Assembly (NCBI RefSeq): GCF_958450345.1
Contig: NC_088783.1
Span: 26,973,701 to 27,037,700, forward strand
DNA from: Calliphora vicina
Lineage: Eukaryota; Arthropoda; Insecta; Diptera; Calliphoridae
DNA: 64,000 nt
Direction: 5' to 3'
The notes under the pieces were generated by a model. That model was not told the origin of the DNA. It did no database searches and saw only the letters and a list, made by a program, of their open reading frames with translations. The translations under genes were made by a program, and so were the position numbers. Positions 1-13,088 of this stretch are shown here, piece after piece (position 1 is the first letter of the stretch; every line of letters starts with the position of its first letter).

Positions 1-712
1 TTATATTTACTCCATAAGTAACTAAGCAATGTTGAAATTACGGGCATTAGTTTTTACTCTTAATACTATTACTCATTGTATCCCATGGTTATTTTTATCA
101 CTGTGTTTACTTAAATATGTATATCATGAAATTTGTTTGTGTGACTAACATCCATGAAAAAGTACTCTCTTCATACCCTTTTCCATAGTATTATAAAAAA
201 TCAATTCAGCATTTACATAAAATCTACATTAAAGGAACAACTGCTGAAATAGTTAAAAAAAAACCTTTTTTTAATTTGGAAATTGATTTTTGTTCCAACA
301 ATTTTTTTTCAATAACCTTTTTATGTAAGCAATAATAAAATTGAAATTTGTCGCTGTCAACTTATTCAAGGTCTCATTAAATCTGACCCAATAATGAAGT
401 TTCTTTATGTGAGATTTGAAAAAACTACAATAATTATTTAATAACTTTATTTGCATTCATACATATACATAAATAAATATGTAGACGAATATGATTGTGT
501 GATAAAATCATTTTAGCATCTGATAATTATTCATTTAAGCGGTTACAATTAGGTTTTTAGTGGAGTAAATAGTGTAATAAAGAAAACAGTTACCAGAAAA
601 AAATGAACAACGAAACACAATCTTGCACGCAAAACGTTAAATTAACCAAATAAGAGCGATCATAAGAGTATGAGTGCGAGTGTAATAAAATTGAGATACA
701 AATCAGCTCAAT
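1..712. other. AT-rich spacer without recognisable gene
   Basis: No open frame with protein-like composition is seen on either strand. The stretch is AT-rich with short A/T runs and ends at the 3' side of the minus-strand LINE remnant. Confidence 0.6.
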
Positions 713-1850
713 TTAGAGGTGGTAATGGTGATTATATGTGGTAAATACAGTGTCGGTCAAATCAAACAGTGGACAAAAAATACGTATAAAGCCAAGTATT
801 CTATTAGATGAGAAATCAATTACGTCCCCCGGGGCCATTAAGGCCCTTCCGAGCCATTTAGTTCTGCATATTGCCAGCATTGGGCAGTCGCATAGAACAT
901 GTTCAGGGGTTTCGGCATGAAGTCCGCAGAACCTGCACTGTTCATTCTCAACGTTACCTAACATAAATTGGTGATACCTCAATCCACAGTGTCCGGTGAA
1001 TAATCCAGTAAGTATCCTCAAGGATAGGGTGATGAATCGTTTGGATTGTCTTAGACCTGGTAGATTACCCCACAAACGGGTAAATTTCGATTCAACACAA
1101 TAACGAATACTAACCATATGTGCGGAAACCTAAGTTGTTAAGTTTTTCCAGAAGTTCATCGATGACAAGAGTCCACAATAGAGGCGATAGTACTCCTCCT
1201 TGTGGACATCCCCTGGTTGCCCTAATGGTCCTCGATGATCCTCCTAAGTCAAACTTAATAAACCTGGATGACAGCATTTCCAAAATCCATTTCCTTATAA
1301 TATAAGGAACCCCTTTCCTATGCAGTGCTAGATCAATAGCACTGTATGACGTGTTGTCGAAGGCCCCCTGAATGTCAATAAATGCACAAAGCGATATGTA
1401 ATTGGCACCTATGGCCTTCTCTATTAGCGTCATCACATGGTAAAAGCAGTCACCGTAGATTTACCAGGTTTATAATTAAACTGGAATCGGTGTATTGGAT
1501 TCATCAAAAGATATGTTTCCCTTATGTAACTATCGAGTAGTTTCTCCATCGTTTTCAAGAAAAACGAGCTGAGACTAATTGGTCTATACGACTCAGGAAA
1601 TTGTTCAGATTTGCCCCCAGCCTTAGGTATGAAGACCACTTTTACCTCACGCCAAGTCGTTGGCACATGACAAGCCAGTAGACTTGATTTGAAGATTCTC
1701 GATAATTGTGAGTATCTAGGAGAAGTTTGCAGGTCTCCTCCGGTGACTCAGTGTACGTACCGTCTGGAGGTTCCAGCATACAGAGACCATTGGTATGATC
1801 CCGACATAAGGTCTTTTGCAGCCGAATAGTTTCCGGGAGAGGTGGTTAGT
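713..1850 (-). mobile_element. Degenerate non-LTR retrotransposon (LINE) with RT and C-terminal Cys-His region
   Basis: Read on the minus strand, about 1666 to 1433 gives an RT N-terminal part (TTWREVKVVFIPKAGG, then ESYRPISLSSF). About 1436 to 1110 gives RT motif A (FIDIQGAFD) and motif B (RGCPQGGVLSP), ending at FRTYG. The expected YADD catalytic box is missing: just after TYG the frame meets a stop and the sequence jumps to a C-terminal region (1117 to 713) with a C-x2-C-x7-H-x4-C pattern (CRFCGLHAETPEHVLCDCP). The element is therefore frameshifted, 5'-truncated and internally deleted between RT motif B and the C-terminal zinc-knuckle-like tail. The C-terminal pattern is typical of I/R1/LOA/jockey-group dipteran LINEs; I cannot fix the clade. 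It is a dead copy. Confidence 0.88.
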
Positions 1851-2202
1851 TTATTAACCACCGTGGCGGTTGTTGCGTATAAATTATTTCGAAATCTAAT
1901 CATTTTGATTAAATTTTATGACCAAACAAACGAAATAGCAAAGTAATACAGAATACGATGAACAATAAACACTCTGTGTATTTTTTATTAAATGCGTGAA
2001 GTCTCTTAGAAAAACTGCGGTTTACAATATTTTCAAATTAATTTACTAATCTAACCAGAGCACTCTGACGACAAAGTTTTGCAAAAAAAACATAAACGAA
2101 GTCTTCAAAAAATTTAATTATTTGGCAAAATGTCAATAGAAACTATGTTTTAAAGACTATAGAAAAGGTGGTTAGTAAAGTGACCACTAAACCGCAAAGA
2201 GT
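1841..2202. repeat. Pair of related direct repeats, the first a perfect hairpin
   Basis: GGTGGTTA-(6 nt)-TAACCACC near 1841-1862 is a perfect 8 bp stem. A related block (GGTGGTTAGTAAAGTGACCAC, then AAACCG) lies about 325 bp further on. They could be ends of a small element or chance similarity. Confidence 0.3.
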
Positions 2203-4189
2203 TAAGCAACAACATTTTAGTATGTATTTCATAATCCAAGATGTTTTGTCGTATGATTTCTTAATATTTTTATACTTTATTGTTTCTAAAATCTTTACTT
2301 TTTTTGGAATTAGAAAAGAGTTTTAAAACGAATTTTGCCATATGTTTTGATCGATACTGTATGCATGTAAGTGGCATTAGTATTGTTAAAATCAAGTGCC
2401 AATTGAAATGAATAAAACACACACTTCAAGTTGGTGGGCTTAGTTGGTTGGCAATTTGAATATCTGTTAATTACAATTGCATGTGTTTGAAACGTAACTA
2501 CATACATATATGGTAATCATATGGCTATACACATTTACATAAACATATCAAATGACTTAGATCAAGAAATTATAACTTCTACTCCAATAATTTGCTGCTA
2601 GTTAAAAAGGTTAACATTATTAGTATAGTAAGTAGTAACTAAGTGCAAGCGGAATAATTCAATTGTAAGTTTAAACAATTTAAAGTTAAAATCAAATGCA
2701 CGCAATTCCCACGGTTATTGAAGACATCAATCTTTATTTCAAATGCACACAGAAACACTCCAAGCCATACATACAAACTACTTTATTTTCTTGATTTGAA
2801 ATAATTGAAAGAAGTAGAAAAAGTAGCAGATAAAGAAACTTTCACTTAAATACAAGAGTACATATCTGGTAAATACATTTAAGTACTTTAGTTTGCTTGC
2901 TCCCCTTTTTCCCGTAAGCAGCAGATAACATTTTCACACACACGTCGATGTATTCTTCAGACTAAAATTAAAGCTGTATTTGGGTGATGTGTTAAACCCT
3001 TTTAGGAGCAATATTTTTGTTGCTGGAGATGGTGCTGGAAGAAATTTAGCTGCAGCACCAAAAAATTTACCATCTACCAGCAGTAGTAGTCTTAGTACTA
3101 CAGTGCAGCCTTAGTTGTAGCTATAGCAACTAATCTAGGCTGACACTAATGACAATTGGCTTACACTGCCACACTTGAGTAGCAGGGCAATTTGTTTCCT
3201 CAACACCAGTACCACTACCATCATCATCGCCGACGTCGTCATGAACCTCAACATAATCAACTTTAACGGCAGCACAATGTGAAACACAAACAGATGACTA
3301 CCACATGAGTATAAAGCACTGCCTGAGCAGCCTTAATGTAAGAATATTTTCAGTTTTTTCTTTTTACAGAAAATTTCCCATGAGTTTCAGTTTTGTATGT
3401 TTTCTTAAAATTTTCTTCACTCTGAAATACTCTCGCATCAATATAAAAGAAAACATCACTTGTAAAAACCATTAAGTGGCATTTTATTGTAGTGGGAAGG
3501 AAAAGTGTTTGGTTTTTGTCTTATGGGGGGGGGGCTATCAATCGTCATGACATTCAATATTGAGAATTCTATATATTATTTTCAAATTGATGACAATCTT
3601 TAACAACAATAAAAGGGGGCTCGTTTCAGGGAAAACACTTTTCTTCATTCATACATCTGTTCGTTTTTAATTTTTCGGTTTTCTATTTGTATTTCCTAGA
3701 TAGTGTTTCTTTATTTTCAATTTCCAACAATGTCATTATAGATACTTTGTTGTTAATGTTGTGTTAATATAATAAAGTTGTTTTAATGGGCTTTCATTTT
3801 TGTTGTTCTTTTGCGACTCGATTTCCTTTAAAAGTTTTCACTTAGTTGAGAAAGAAAATTAAGAAATTTTTGTAATTACAAGAGCTGTTTAAAAAGTGTA
3901 AAACAGGAATTTCTGATATGAAGGAGTCCTTTCATAACAATGATGGGTATATGCCATGTTTGTATAAGCGGAGTGAAAAAGGAGGATTATTTTAAAGGCA
4001 ACAAAATACTTGGAATCAAAGTAAAATATGTAGTTAAGAACATTGTGAGTAAAATACATACTAAAGTTTCTGTAATTCTTTTGTAAAATTCTTAGTTTAC
4101 ATAGGACCAATACAATGTAATATCTGTATAAAGTAAAAATATTACCAATTCTATAGCCAAACCAAGTCATATAAAATAACGGTTTACTT
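2203..4189. other. Unique spacer upstream of the satellite
   Basis: No supported gene. The 3000-3330 interval is less AT-rich, with CAG/ACC/ATC-type short repeats, but has no coding frame. A run of about 10 G at 3525-3534 is unusual for this base composition. The 93-codon minus frame at 3889-4170 has no recognisable features and is treated as chance. Confidence 0.5.
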
Positions 4190-7100
4190 AAAAATTCTAT
4201 GAAAAACTCAAGATATCTATAATCCTTAATAACTTTGTAAATAAGCCTTTAATTAAGAAAACAAGCTCGATCTATGATCACTAATATTTCCAACCAAAAA
4301 TCGATATTTTTTATGAAAAACTCAAAATATCTAAAATCGTTGAATCTTCGTAAATAAGCGTTTAATAAAGAAACCAAGCTCGATCTGTGATTACTAACAT
4401 TTCCAACCAAAATTCGATATTTTCTATGAAAAACTCAAAATATCTAAAATCGTTGATATCTTCGTAAATAAGCGTTTAATTGAGAAAACAAGCTCGATCT
4501 GTGATCACTAACATTTCCAACCAAAATTCGATATTTTCTATGAAAAACTCAAAATATCTAAAATCGTTGATATCTTCGTAAATAAGCGCTTAATAAAGAA
4601 AACAAGATCGATCTGTGATCACTAACATTTCCAACCTAAAATCGATATTTTCTATGAAAAACTCAAAATATCTAAAATCGTTGATATCTTCGTAAATAAG
4701 CGTTTAATTAAGAAAACAAGCTCGATCTGTGATCACTAACATTTCCTACCAAAAATCGATATTTTCTATGATAAACTCAAAATATCTAAAATCGTTGATA
4801 TCTTCGTAAATAAGCGTTTAATTAAGAAAACAAGCTCGATCTGTGATCACTAACATTTCCTACCAAAATTCGATAGTTTCAATGAAAAACTCAAAATATC
4901 TAAAATCGTTAATATCTTCGCAAATAAGCGATTAATAAAGAAAACAAGCTCGATCTGTGATCACTAACATTTCCAACCTAAAATCAATATTTTCCATGAA
5001 AAACTCAAAATATCTAAAATCGTTGATATCTTCGTAAATAAGCGCTTAATAAAGAAAACAAGCTCGATCTGTGATCACTAACATTTCCAACCAAAATTCG
5101 ATATTTTTTATGAAAAACTCAAAATATCTAAAATCGTTGATATCTTCGTAAATAAGCGCTTAATAAAGAAAACAAGCTCGATCTGTGATCACTAACATTT
5201 CCAACCAAAATTCGATATTTTTTATGAAAAACTCAAAATATCTAAAATCGTTGATATCTTCGTAAATAAGCGTTTAATAAAGAAAACAAGCTCGATCTGT
5301 GATCACTAACATTTCCTACCAAAAATCGATATTTTCTATGATAAATCGTTGATATCTTCGTAAATAAGCGTTTAATTAAGAAAACAGGCTCGATCTGTGA
5401 TCACTAACATTTCCAACCAAAATTCGATATTTTTTATGAAAAACTCAAAATATCTAAAATCTTTGATATCTTCGTAACGTAAATAAGCGTTTAATTGAGA
5501 AAACAAGCTCGATCTGTGATCAATAACATTTCCTACCAAAAATCTATTTTCTATGATAAACTCAAAATATCTAAAATCGTTGATATCTTCGTAAATAAGC
5601 GTTTAATTAAGAAAACAAGCTCGATCTGTGATCACTAACATTTCCAACCAAAATTCGATATTTTTTATGAAAAACTCAAAATATCTAAAATCTTTGATAT
5701 CTTCGTAACGTAAATAAGCGTTTAATTGAGAAAACAAGCTCGATCTGTGATCAATAACATTTCCTACCAAAAATCTATTTTCTATGATAAACTCAAAATA
5801 TCTAAAATCGTTGATATCTTCGTAAATAAGCGTTTAATTGAGAAAACAAGCTCGATCTGTGATCAATAACATTTCCTACCAAAAATCTATTTTCTATGAT
5901 AAACTCAAAATATCTAAAATCGTTGATATCTTCGTAAATAAGCGTTTAATTGAGAAAACAAGCTCGATCTGTGATCACTAACATTTCCAACCAAAATTCG
6001 ATATTTTTTATGAAAAACTCAAAATATCTAAAATCGTTGATATCTTCGTAAATAAGCGTTTAAAAAAGAAAACAAGCTCGATCTGTGATCACTAACATTT
6101 CCTACCAAAAATCGATATTTTCTATGATAAATCGTTGATATCTTCGTAAATAAGCGTTTAATTAAGAAAACAAGCTCGATCTGTGATCACTAACATTTCC
6201 AACCAAAATTCTATATTTTTTATGAAAAACTCAAAATATCTAAAATCTTTGATATCTTCGTAACGTAAATAAGCGTTTAATTGAGAAAACAAGCTCGATC
6301 TGTGATCAATAACATTTCCTACAAAAAATCTATTTTCTATGATAAACTCAAAATATCTAAAATCGTTGATATCTTCGTAAATAAGCGTTTAATAAAGAAA
6401 ACAAGCTCGATCTGTGATCACTAACATTTCCTACCAAAAATCGATATTTTCTATGATAAACTCAAAATATCTAAAATCGTTGATGTCTTCGTAAATAAGC
6501 GCTTAATAAAGAAAACAAGCTCGATCTGTGATCACTAACATTTCCAACCAAAATTCGATATTTTTTATGAAAAACTCAAAATATCTAAAATCGTTGATAT
6601 CTTCGTAAATAAGCGTTTAATAAAGAAAACAAGCTCGATCTGTGATCACTAACATTTCCTACCAAAAATCGATATTTTCTATGATAAGCTCAAAATATCT
6701 AAAATCGTTGATATCTTCGTAAATAAGCGTTTAATTAAGAAAACAAGCTCGATTTGTGATCACTAACATTTCCAACCAAAATTCGATATTTTTTATGAAA
6801 AACTCAAAATATCTAAAATCGTTGATGTCTTCGTAAATAAGCGCTTAATAAAGAAAACAAGCTCGATCTGTGATCACTAACATTTCCAACCAAAATTCGA
6901 TATTTTTTATGAAAAACTCAAAATATCTAAAATCGTTGATATCTTCGTAAATAAGCGTTTAATAAAGAAAACAAGCTCGATCTGTGATCACTAACATTTC
7001 CTACCAAAAATCGATATTTTCTATGATAAACTCAAAATATCTAAAATCGTTGATATCTTCGTAAATAAGCGCTTAATAAAGAAAACAAGCTCGATCTGTG

Positions 7101-10100
7101 ATCACTAACATTTCCTACCAAAAATCGATATTTTCTATGATAAACTCAAAATATCTAAAATCGTTGATATCTTCGTAAATAAGCGTTTAATTAAGAAAAC
7201 AAGCTCGATCTGTGATCACTAACATTTCCAACCAAAATTCGATATTTTCTATGATAAACTCAAAATATCTAAAATCGTTGATATCTTCGTAAATAAGCGA
7301 TTAATTAAGAAAACAAGCTCGATCTGTGATCACTAACATTTCCAACCAAAATTCGATATTTTTTATGAAAAACTCAAAATATCTAAAATCTTTGATATCT
7401 TCGTAACGTAAATAAGCGTTTAATTGAGAAAACAAGCTCGATCTGTGATCAATAACATTTCCTACCAAAAATCTATTTTCTATGATAAACTCAAAATATC
7501 TAAAATCGTTGATATCTTCGTAAATAAGCGTTTAATAAAGAAAACAAGCTCGATCTGTGATCACTAACATTTCCTACCAAAAATCGATATTTTCTATGAT
7601 AAACTCAAAATATCTAAAATCGTTGATATCTTCGTAAATAAGCGTTTAATTAAGAAAACAAGCTCGATCTGTGATCACTAACATTTCCAACCAAAATTCG
7701 ATATTTTTTATGAAAAACTCAAAATATCTAAAATCGTTGATATCTTCGTAAATAAGCGTTTAATAAAGAAAACAAGCTCGATCTGTGATCACTAACATTT
7801 CCTACCAAAAATCGATATTTTCTATGATAAATCGTTGATATCTTCGTAAATAAGCGTTTAATTAAGAAAACAAGCTCGATCTGTGATCACTAACATTTCC
7901 AACCAAAATTCTATATTTTTTATGAAAAACTCAAAATATCTAAAATCTTTGATATCTTCGTAACGTAAATAAGCGTTTAATTGAGAAAACAAGCTCGATC
8001 TGTGATCAATAACATTTCCTACCAAAAATCTATTTTCTATGATAAACTCAAAATATCTAAAATCGTTGATATCTTCGTAAATAAGCGTTTAATAAAGAAA
8101 ACAAGCTCGATCTGTGATCACTAACATTTCCTACCAAAAATCGATATTTTCTATGATAAACTCAAAATATCTAAAATCGTTGATATCTTCGTAAATAAGC
8201 GTTTAATAAAGAAAACAAGCTCGATCTGTGATCAATAACATTTCCTACCAAAAATCTATTTTCTATGATAAACTCAAAATATCTAAAATCGTTGATATCT
8301 TCGTAAATAAGCGTTTAATTAAGAAAACAAGCTCGATTTGTGATCACTAACATTTCCAACCAAAATTCGATATTTTTTATGAAAAACTCAAAATATCTAA
8401 AATCGTTGATGTCTTCGTAAATAAGCGCTTAATAAAGAAAACAAGCTCGATCTGTGATCACTAACATTTCCAACCAAAATTCGATATTTTTTATGAAAAA
8501 CTCAAAATATCTAAAATCGTTGATATCTTCGTAAATAAGCGTTTAATAAAGAAAACAAGCTCGATCTGTGATCACTAACATTTCCTACCAAAAATCGATA
8601 TTTTCTATGATAAACTCAAAATATCTAAAATCGTTGATATCTTCGTAAATAAGCGTTTAATTAAGAAAACAAGCTCGATTTGTGATCACTAACATTTCCA
8701 ACCAAAATTCGATATTTTTTATGAAAAACTCAAAATATCTAAAATCGTTGATATCTTCGTAAATAAGCGCTTAATAAAGAAAACAAGCTCGATCTGTGAT
8801 CACTAACATTTCCAACCAAAATTCGATATTTTTTATGAAAAACTCAAAATATCTAAAATCATTGATATCTTCGTAAATAAGCGTTTAATAAAGAAAACAA
8901 GCTCGATCTGTGATCACTAACATTTCCTACCAAAAATCGATATTTTCTATGATAAACTCAAAATATCTAAAATCGTTGATATCTTCGTAAATAAGCGCTT
9001 AATAAAGAAAACAAGCTCGATCTGTGATCACTAACATTTCCTACCAAAAATCGATATTTTCTATGATAAACTCAAAATATCTAAAATCGTTGATATCTTC
9101 GTAAATAAGCGTTTAATTAAGAAAACAAGCTCGATCTGTGATCACTAACATTTCCAACCAAAATTCGATATTTTCTATGATAAACTCAAAATATCTAAAA
9201 TCGTTGATATCTTCGTAAATAAGCGATTAATTAAGAAAACAAGCTCGATCTGTGATCACTAACATTTCCAACCAAAATTCGATATTTTTTATGAAAAACT
9301 CAAAATATCTAAAATCTTTGATATCTTCGTAACGTAAATAAGCGTTTAATTGAGAAAACAAGCTCGATCTGTGATCAATAACATTTCCTACCAAAAATCT
9401 ATTTTCTATGATAAACTCAAAATATCTAAAATCGTTGATATCTTCGTAAATAAGCGTTTAATAAAGAAAACAAGCTCGATCTGTGATCACTAACATTTCC
9501 TACCAAAAATCGATATTTTCTATGATAAACTCAAAATATCTAAAATCGTTGATATCTTCGTAAATAAGCGTTTAATTAAGAAAACAAGCTCGATCTGTGA
9601 TCACTAACATTTCCAACCAAAATTCGATATTTTTTATGAAAAACTCAAAATATCTAAAATCGTTGATATCTTCGTAAATAAGCGTTTAATAAAGAAAACA
9701 AGCTCGATCTGTGATCACTAACATTTCCTACCAAAAATCGATATTTTCTATGATAAACTCAAAATATCTAAAATCGTTGATATCTTCGTAAATAAGCGTT
9801 TAATTAAGAAAACAAGCTCGATCTGTGATCACTAACATTTCCAAACGAAATTCGATATTTTTTATGAAAAACTCAAAATATCTAAAATCGTTGATATCTT
9901 CGTAAATAAGCGCTTAATAAAGAAAACAAGCTCGATCTGTGATCACTAACATTTCCTACCAAAATTCGACATTTTCTATGATAAACTCAAAATATCTAAA
10001 ATCGTTGATATCTTCGTAAATAAGCGTTTAATTAAGAAAACAAGCTCGATTTGTGATCACTAACATTTCCAACCAAAATTCGATATTTTTTATGAAAAAC

Positions 10101-11925
10101 TCAAAATATCTAAAATCGTTGATGTCTTCGTAAATAAGCGCTTAATAAAGAAAACAAGCTCGATCTGTGATCACTAACATTTCCAACCAAAATTCGATAT
10201 TTTTTATGAAAAACTCAAAATATCTAAAATCATTGATATCTTCGTAAATAAGCGTTTAATAAAGAAAACAAGCTCGATCTGTGATCACTAACATTTCCTA
10301 CCAAAAATCGATATTTTCTATGATAAACTCAAAATATCTAAAATCGTTGATATCTTCGTAAATAAGCGCTTAATAAAGAAAACAAGCTCGATCTGTGATC
10401 ACTAACATTTCCTACCAAAAATCGATATTTTCTATGATAAACTCAAAATATCTAAAATCGTTGATATCTTCGTAAATAAGCGTTTAATTAAGAAAACAAG
10501 CTCGATCTGTGATCACTAACATTTCCAACCAAAATTCGATATTTTCTATGATAAACTCAAAATATCTAAAATCGTTGATATCTTCGTAAATAAGCGATTA
10601 ATTAAGAAAACAAGCTCGATCTGTGATCACTAGCATTTCCAACCAAAATTCGATATTTTTTATGAAAAACTCAAAATATCTAAAATCTTTGATATCTTCG
10701 TAACGTAAATAAGCGTTTAATTGAGAAAACAAGCTCGATCTGTGATCAATAATAACATTTCCTACCAAAAATCGATATTTTCTATGATAAACTCAAAATA
10801 TCTAAAATCGTTGATATCTTCGTAAATAAGCGTTTAATTAAGAAAACAAGCTCGATCTGTGATCACTAACATTTCCAACCAAAATTCGATATTTTTTATG
10901 AAAAACTCAAAATATCTAAAATCGTTGATATCTTCGTAAATAAGCGTTTAATTAAGAAAACAAGCTCGATCTGTGATCACTAACATTTCCAACCAAAATT
11001 CGATATTTTTTATGAAAAACTCAAAATATCTAAAATCGTTGATATCTTCGTAAATAAGCGTTTAATAAAGAAAACAAGCTCGATCTGTGATCACTAACAT
11101 TTCCTACCAAAAATCGATATTTTCTATGATAAACTCAAAATATCTAAAATCGTTGATATCTTCGTAAATAAGCGTTTAATTAAGAAAACAAGCTCGATCT
11201 GTGATCACTAACATTTCCAACCAAAATTCGATATTTTTTATGAAAAACTCAAAATATCTAAAATCGTTGATATCTTCGTAAATAAGCGTTTAATAAAGAA
11301 AACAAGCTCGATCTGTGATCACTAACATTTCCTACCAAAAATCGATATTTTCTATGATAAACTCAAAATATCTAAAATCGTTGATATCTTCGTAAATAAG
11401 CGTTTAATTAAGAAAACAAGCTCGATCTGTGATCACTAACATTTCCAACCAAAATTCGATATTTTTTATGAAAAACTCAAAATATCTAAAATCGTTGATA
11501 TCTTCGTAAATAAGCGTTTAATAAAGAAAACAAGCTTGATCTGTGATCACTAACATTTCCTACCAAAAATCGATATTTTCTATGATAAACTCAAAATATC
11601 TAAAATCGTTGATATCTTCGTAAATAAGCGTTTAATTAAGAAAACAAGCTCGATCTGTGATCACTAACATTTCCAACCAAAATTCGATATTTTTTTATGA
11701 AAAACTCAAAATATCTAAAATCGTTGATATCTTCGTAAATAAGCGCTTAACAAGCTCGATCTGTGATCACTAACATTTCCAACCAAAATTCGATATTTTT
11801 TATGAAAAACTCAAAATATCTGAAATCGTTTATAACTTTGCAAATAAGAGTTTAATAAAGAAAATTAGCTCGATCTGTGATCACTAATATTTCCAACCAA
11901 AAATCCTTATTTTATATAGAAAACC
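4190..11925. repeat. Satellite DNA array, ~114 bp monomer, ~68 copies
   Basis: Tandem head-to-tail monomers share core blocks GATATCTTCGTAAATAAGCG, AAAACAAGCTCGATCTGTGA and TCACTAACATTTCC. The spacing between equivalent bases is 114 bp (for example 8541 to 8655). Monomers fall into two main types: A (CCAACCAAAATTCGAT followed by TTTTTTATGAAAAACTC) and B (CCTACCAAAAATCGAT followed by TTTTCTATGATAAACTC). These alternate strictly over about 11.1-11.7 kb, giving a 228 bp dimer. Length variants include a 4 bp insertion (GTAACGTAAATAAG), a 5 bp loss (AAAAATCTATTTTC) and a 15 bp loss (ATGATAAATCGTTGAT near 5.34, 6.13 and 7.83 kb). Every monomer has stops in all frames, so the array is non-coding. 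The outermost monomers (about 4190-4310 and 11820-11925) are clearly more diverged than the interior, as expected from unequal exchange. Monomers carry several short palindromes (GATATC, TGATCA, ATCGAT). Confidence 0.98.
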
Positions 11926-12736
11926 AAATTTTGATTTTAAGTATTAAGCTTAAAACTTTATTACTATCAATAAAAGTATATTTCTTACGAAAGGATTCAG
12001 ATAAACAAATATGTAAAGATTTTAAAAGTACATAGTTAAAGCCTTTACACCCTATTAAATAAAATCATTTACATATATATTTTTATTAAATTATTTTTTG
12101 ACAAAACATTGACATCGCGTGTTCAAAAAAAAAATATTTTTGGTTAATTAAATTTGTTGCTCTGGCAACATCTGTATTATATTTCCTATACGATTATAGA
12201 TATTTCACTTTTTTGTATTGTTTATTTTAATTATAGGTACATTTCATTGTGCGCCACAGTGACCCAACATTTTGTTCTTCTTCAACATTATCATCAAACA
12301 CACAAATATTTACTGCTCTTCATGGTTCATCACTTGTTGTTGGCCAGCATTTCTGTTGTTGGTTTTTTTTTTTCATTTTTATTTTTTTGTTATTTGAGTT
12401 CATCTGCTCTCCCAAACAATGGGTGAAAATAAAAGAAAAAATAAGTGGGGAGCACTTGTCAATAAAATTCTCACGGTGTAATTAGTTTACTACAACAAAT
12501 TAGTCGTTTTACGGTTTTTGTTGTATGATTGCTGTTGTTATTCTTCTACTCTCCGCACATATAAACAGTTTTGGATGATGTTAATTGTTGTTGTTTCTGT
12601 TATTGTCTTGTTTTATTGTTGCATGTTCATATAAAATCGTCTACTGTTTTTAATGTTTACATTTGTTTTACAGTTGTTAACTCGTATTATACACATAAAT
12701 ACATACATATATAAATATATACATATAAACACACAC
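11926..12736. other. AT-rich spacer with GTT-rich runs
   Basis: No gene supported. Many GTT/TTG short runs occur (12.5-12.7 kb). The overlapping 78-90 codon frames near 12.2-12.5 kb are low-complexity and hydrophobic and look like chance. Confidence 0.5.
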
Positions 12737-13088
12737 CCCAGCAGTTCTGGGTGACTGTCCTAAACTAGTGAGTTCGCGTATCCTAAGCTGACCCTACATA
12801 GATTATACATACATGTACTGTCTAATAGCTGGTCCGAAGTAGTGAACACATTGGATTCACATACATAACATACTAGCTAACTAACTTGTTACTTGATTAG
12901 CAACATAACTAGTTATTTTAGATTACCTAGAGACACATAAGTGACAATTGACTTCAAGCTAGTTTACCTAGGATGTATAAAGTAGCCAATTGACAACGAA
13001 AACATGTGTGTCAAATGACCAAAATAGGAATCATCCAAGTGTTCAACTGTCTCTAAGGTATATATTGACTAATTGTAAAACTGCTGGG
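12737..13088. mobile_element. Small TIR element (MITE candidate), 352 bp
   Basis: The ends are CCCAGCAGTTCT at 12737 and the inverted AAAACTGCTGGG ending at 13088, enclosing non-coding sequence with repeated ACTAGT/CTAGCTA-like motifs. No convincing target duplication is visible; TTAA follows the right end only. It could be a degraded piggyBac-type or unrelated MITE. Confidence 0.5.

Noticed and set aside
4190..11925. CRISPR-like interpretation of the regular array
   Set aside because: There are no unique spacers; the whole unit repeats head to tail, so it is satellite DNA, in a eukaryotic context.
12154..12485. Overlapping 78- and 90-codon plus frames
   Set aside because: Low complexity, Phe/Leu/Tyr-rich translation of T-rich DNA.
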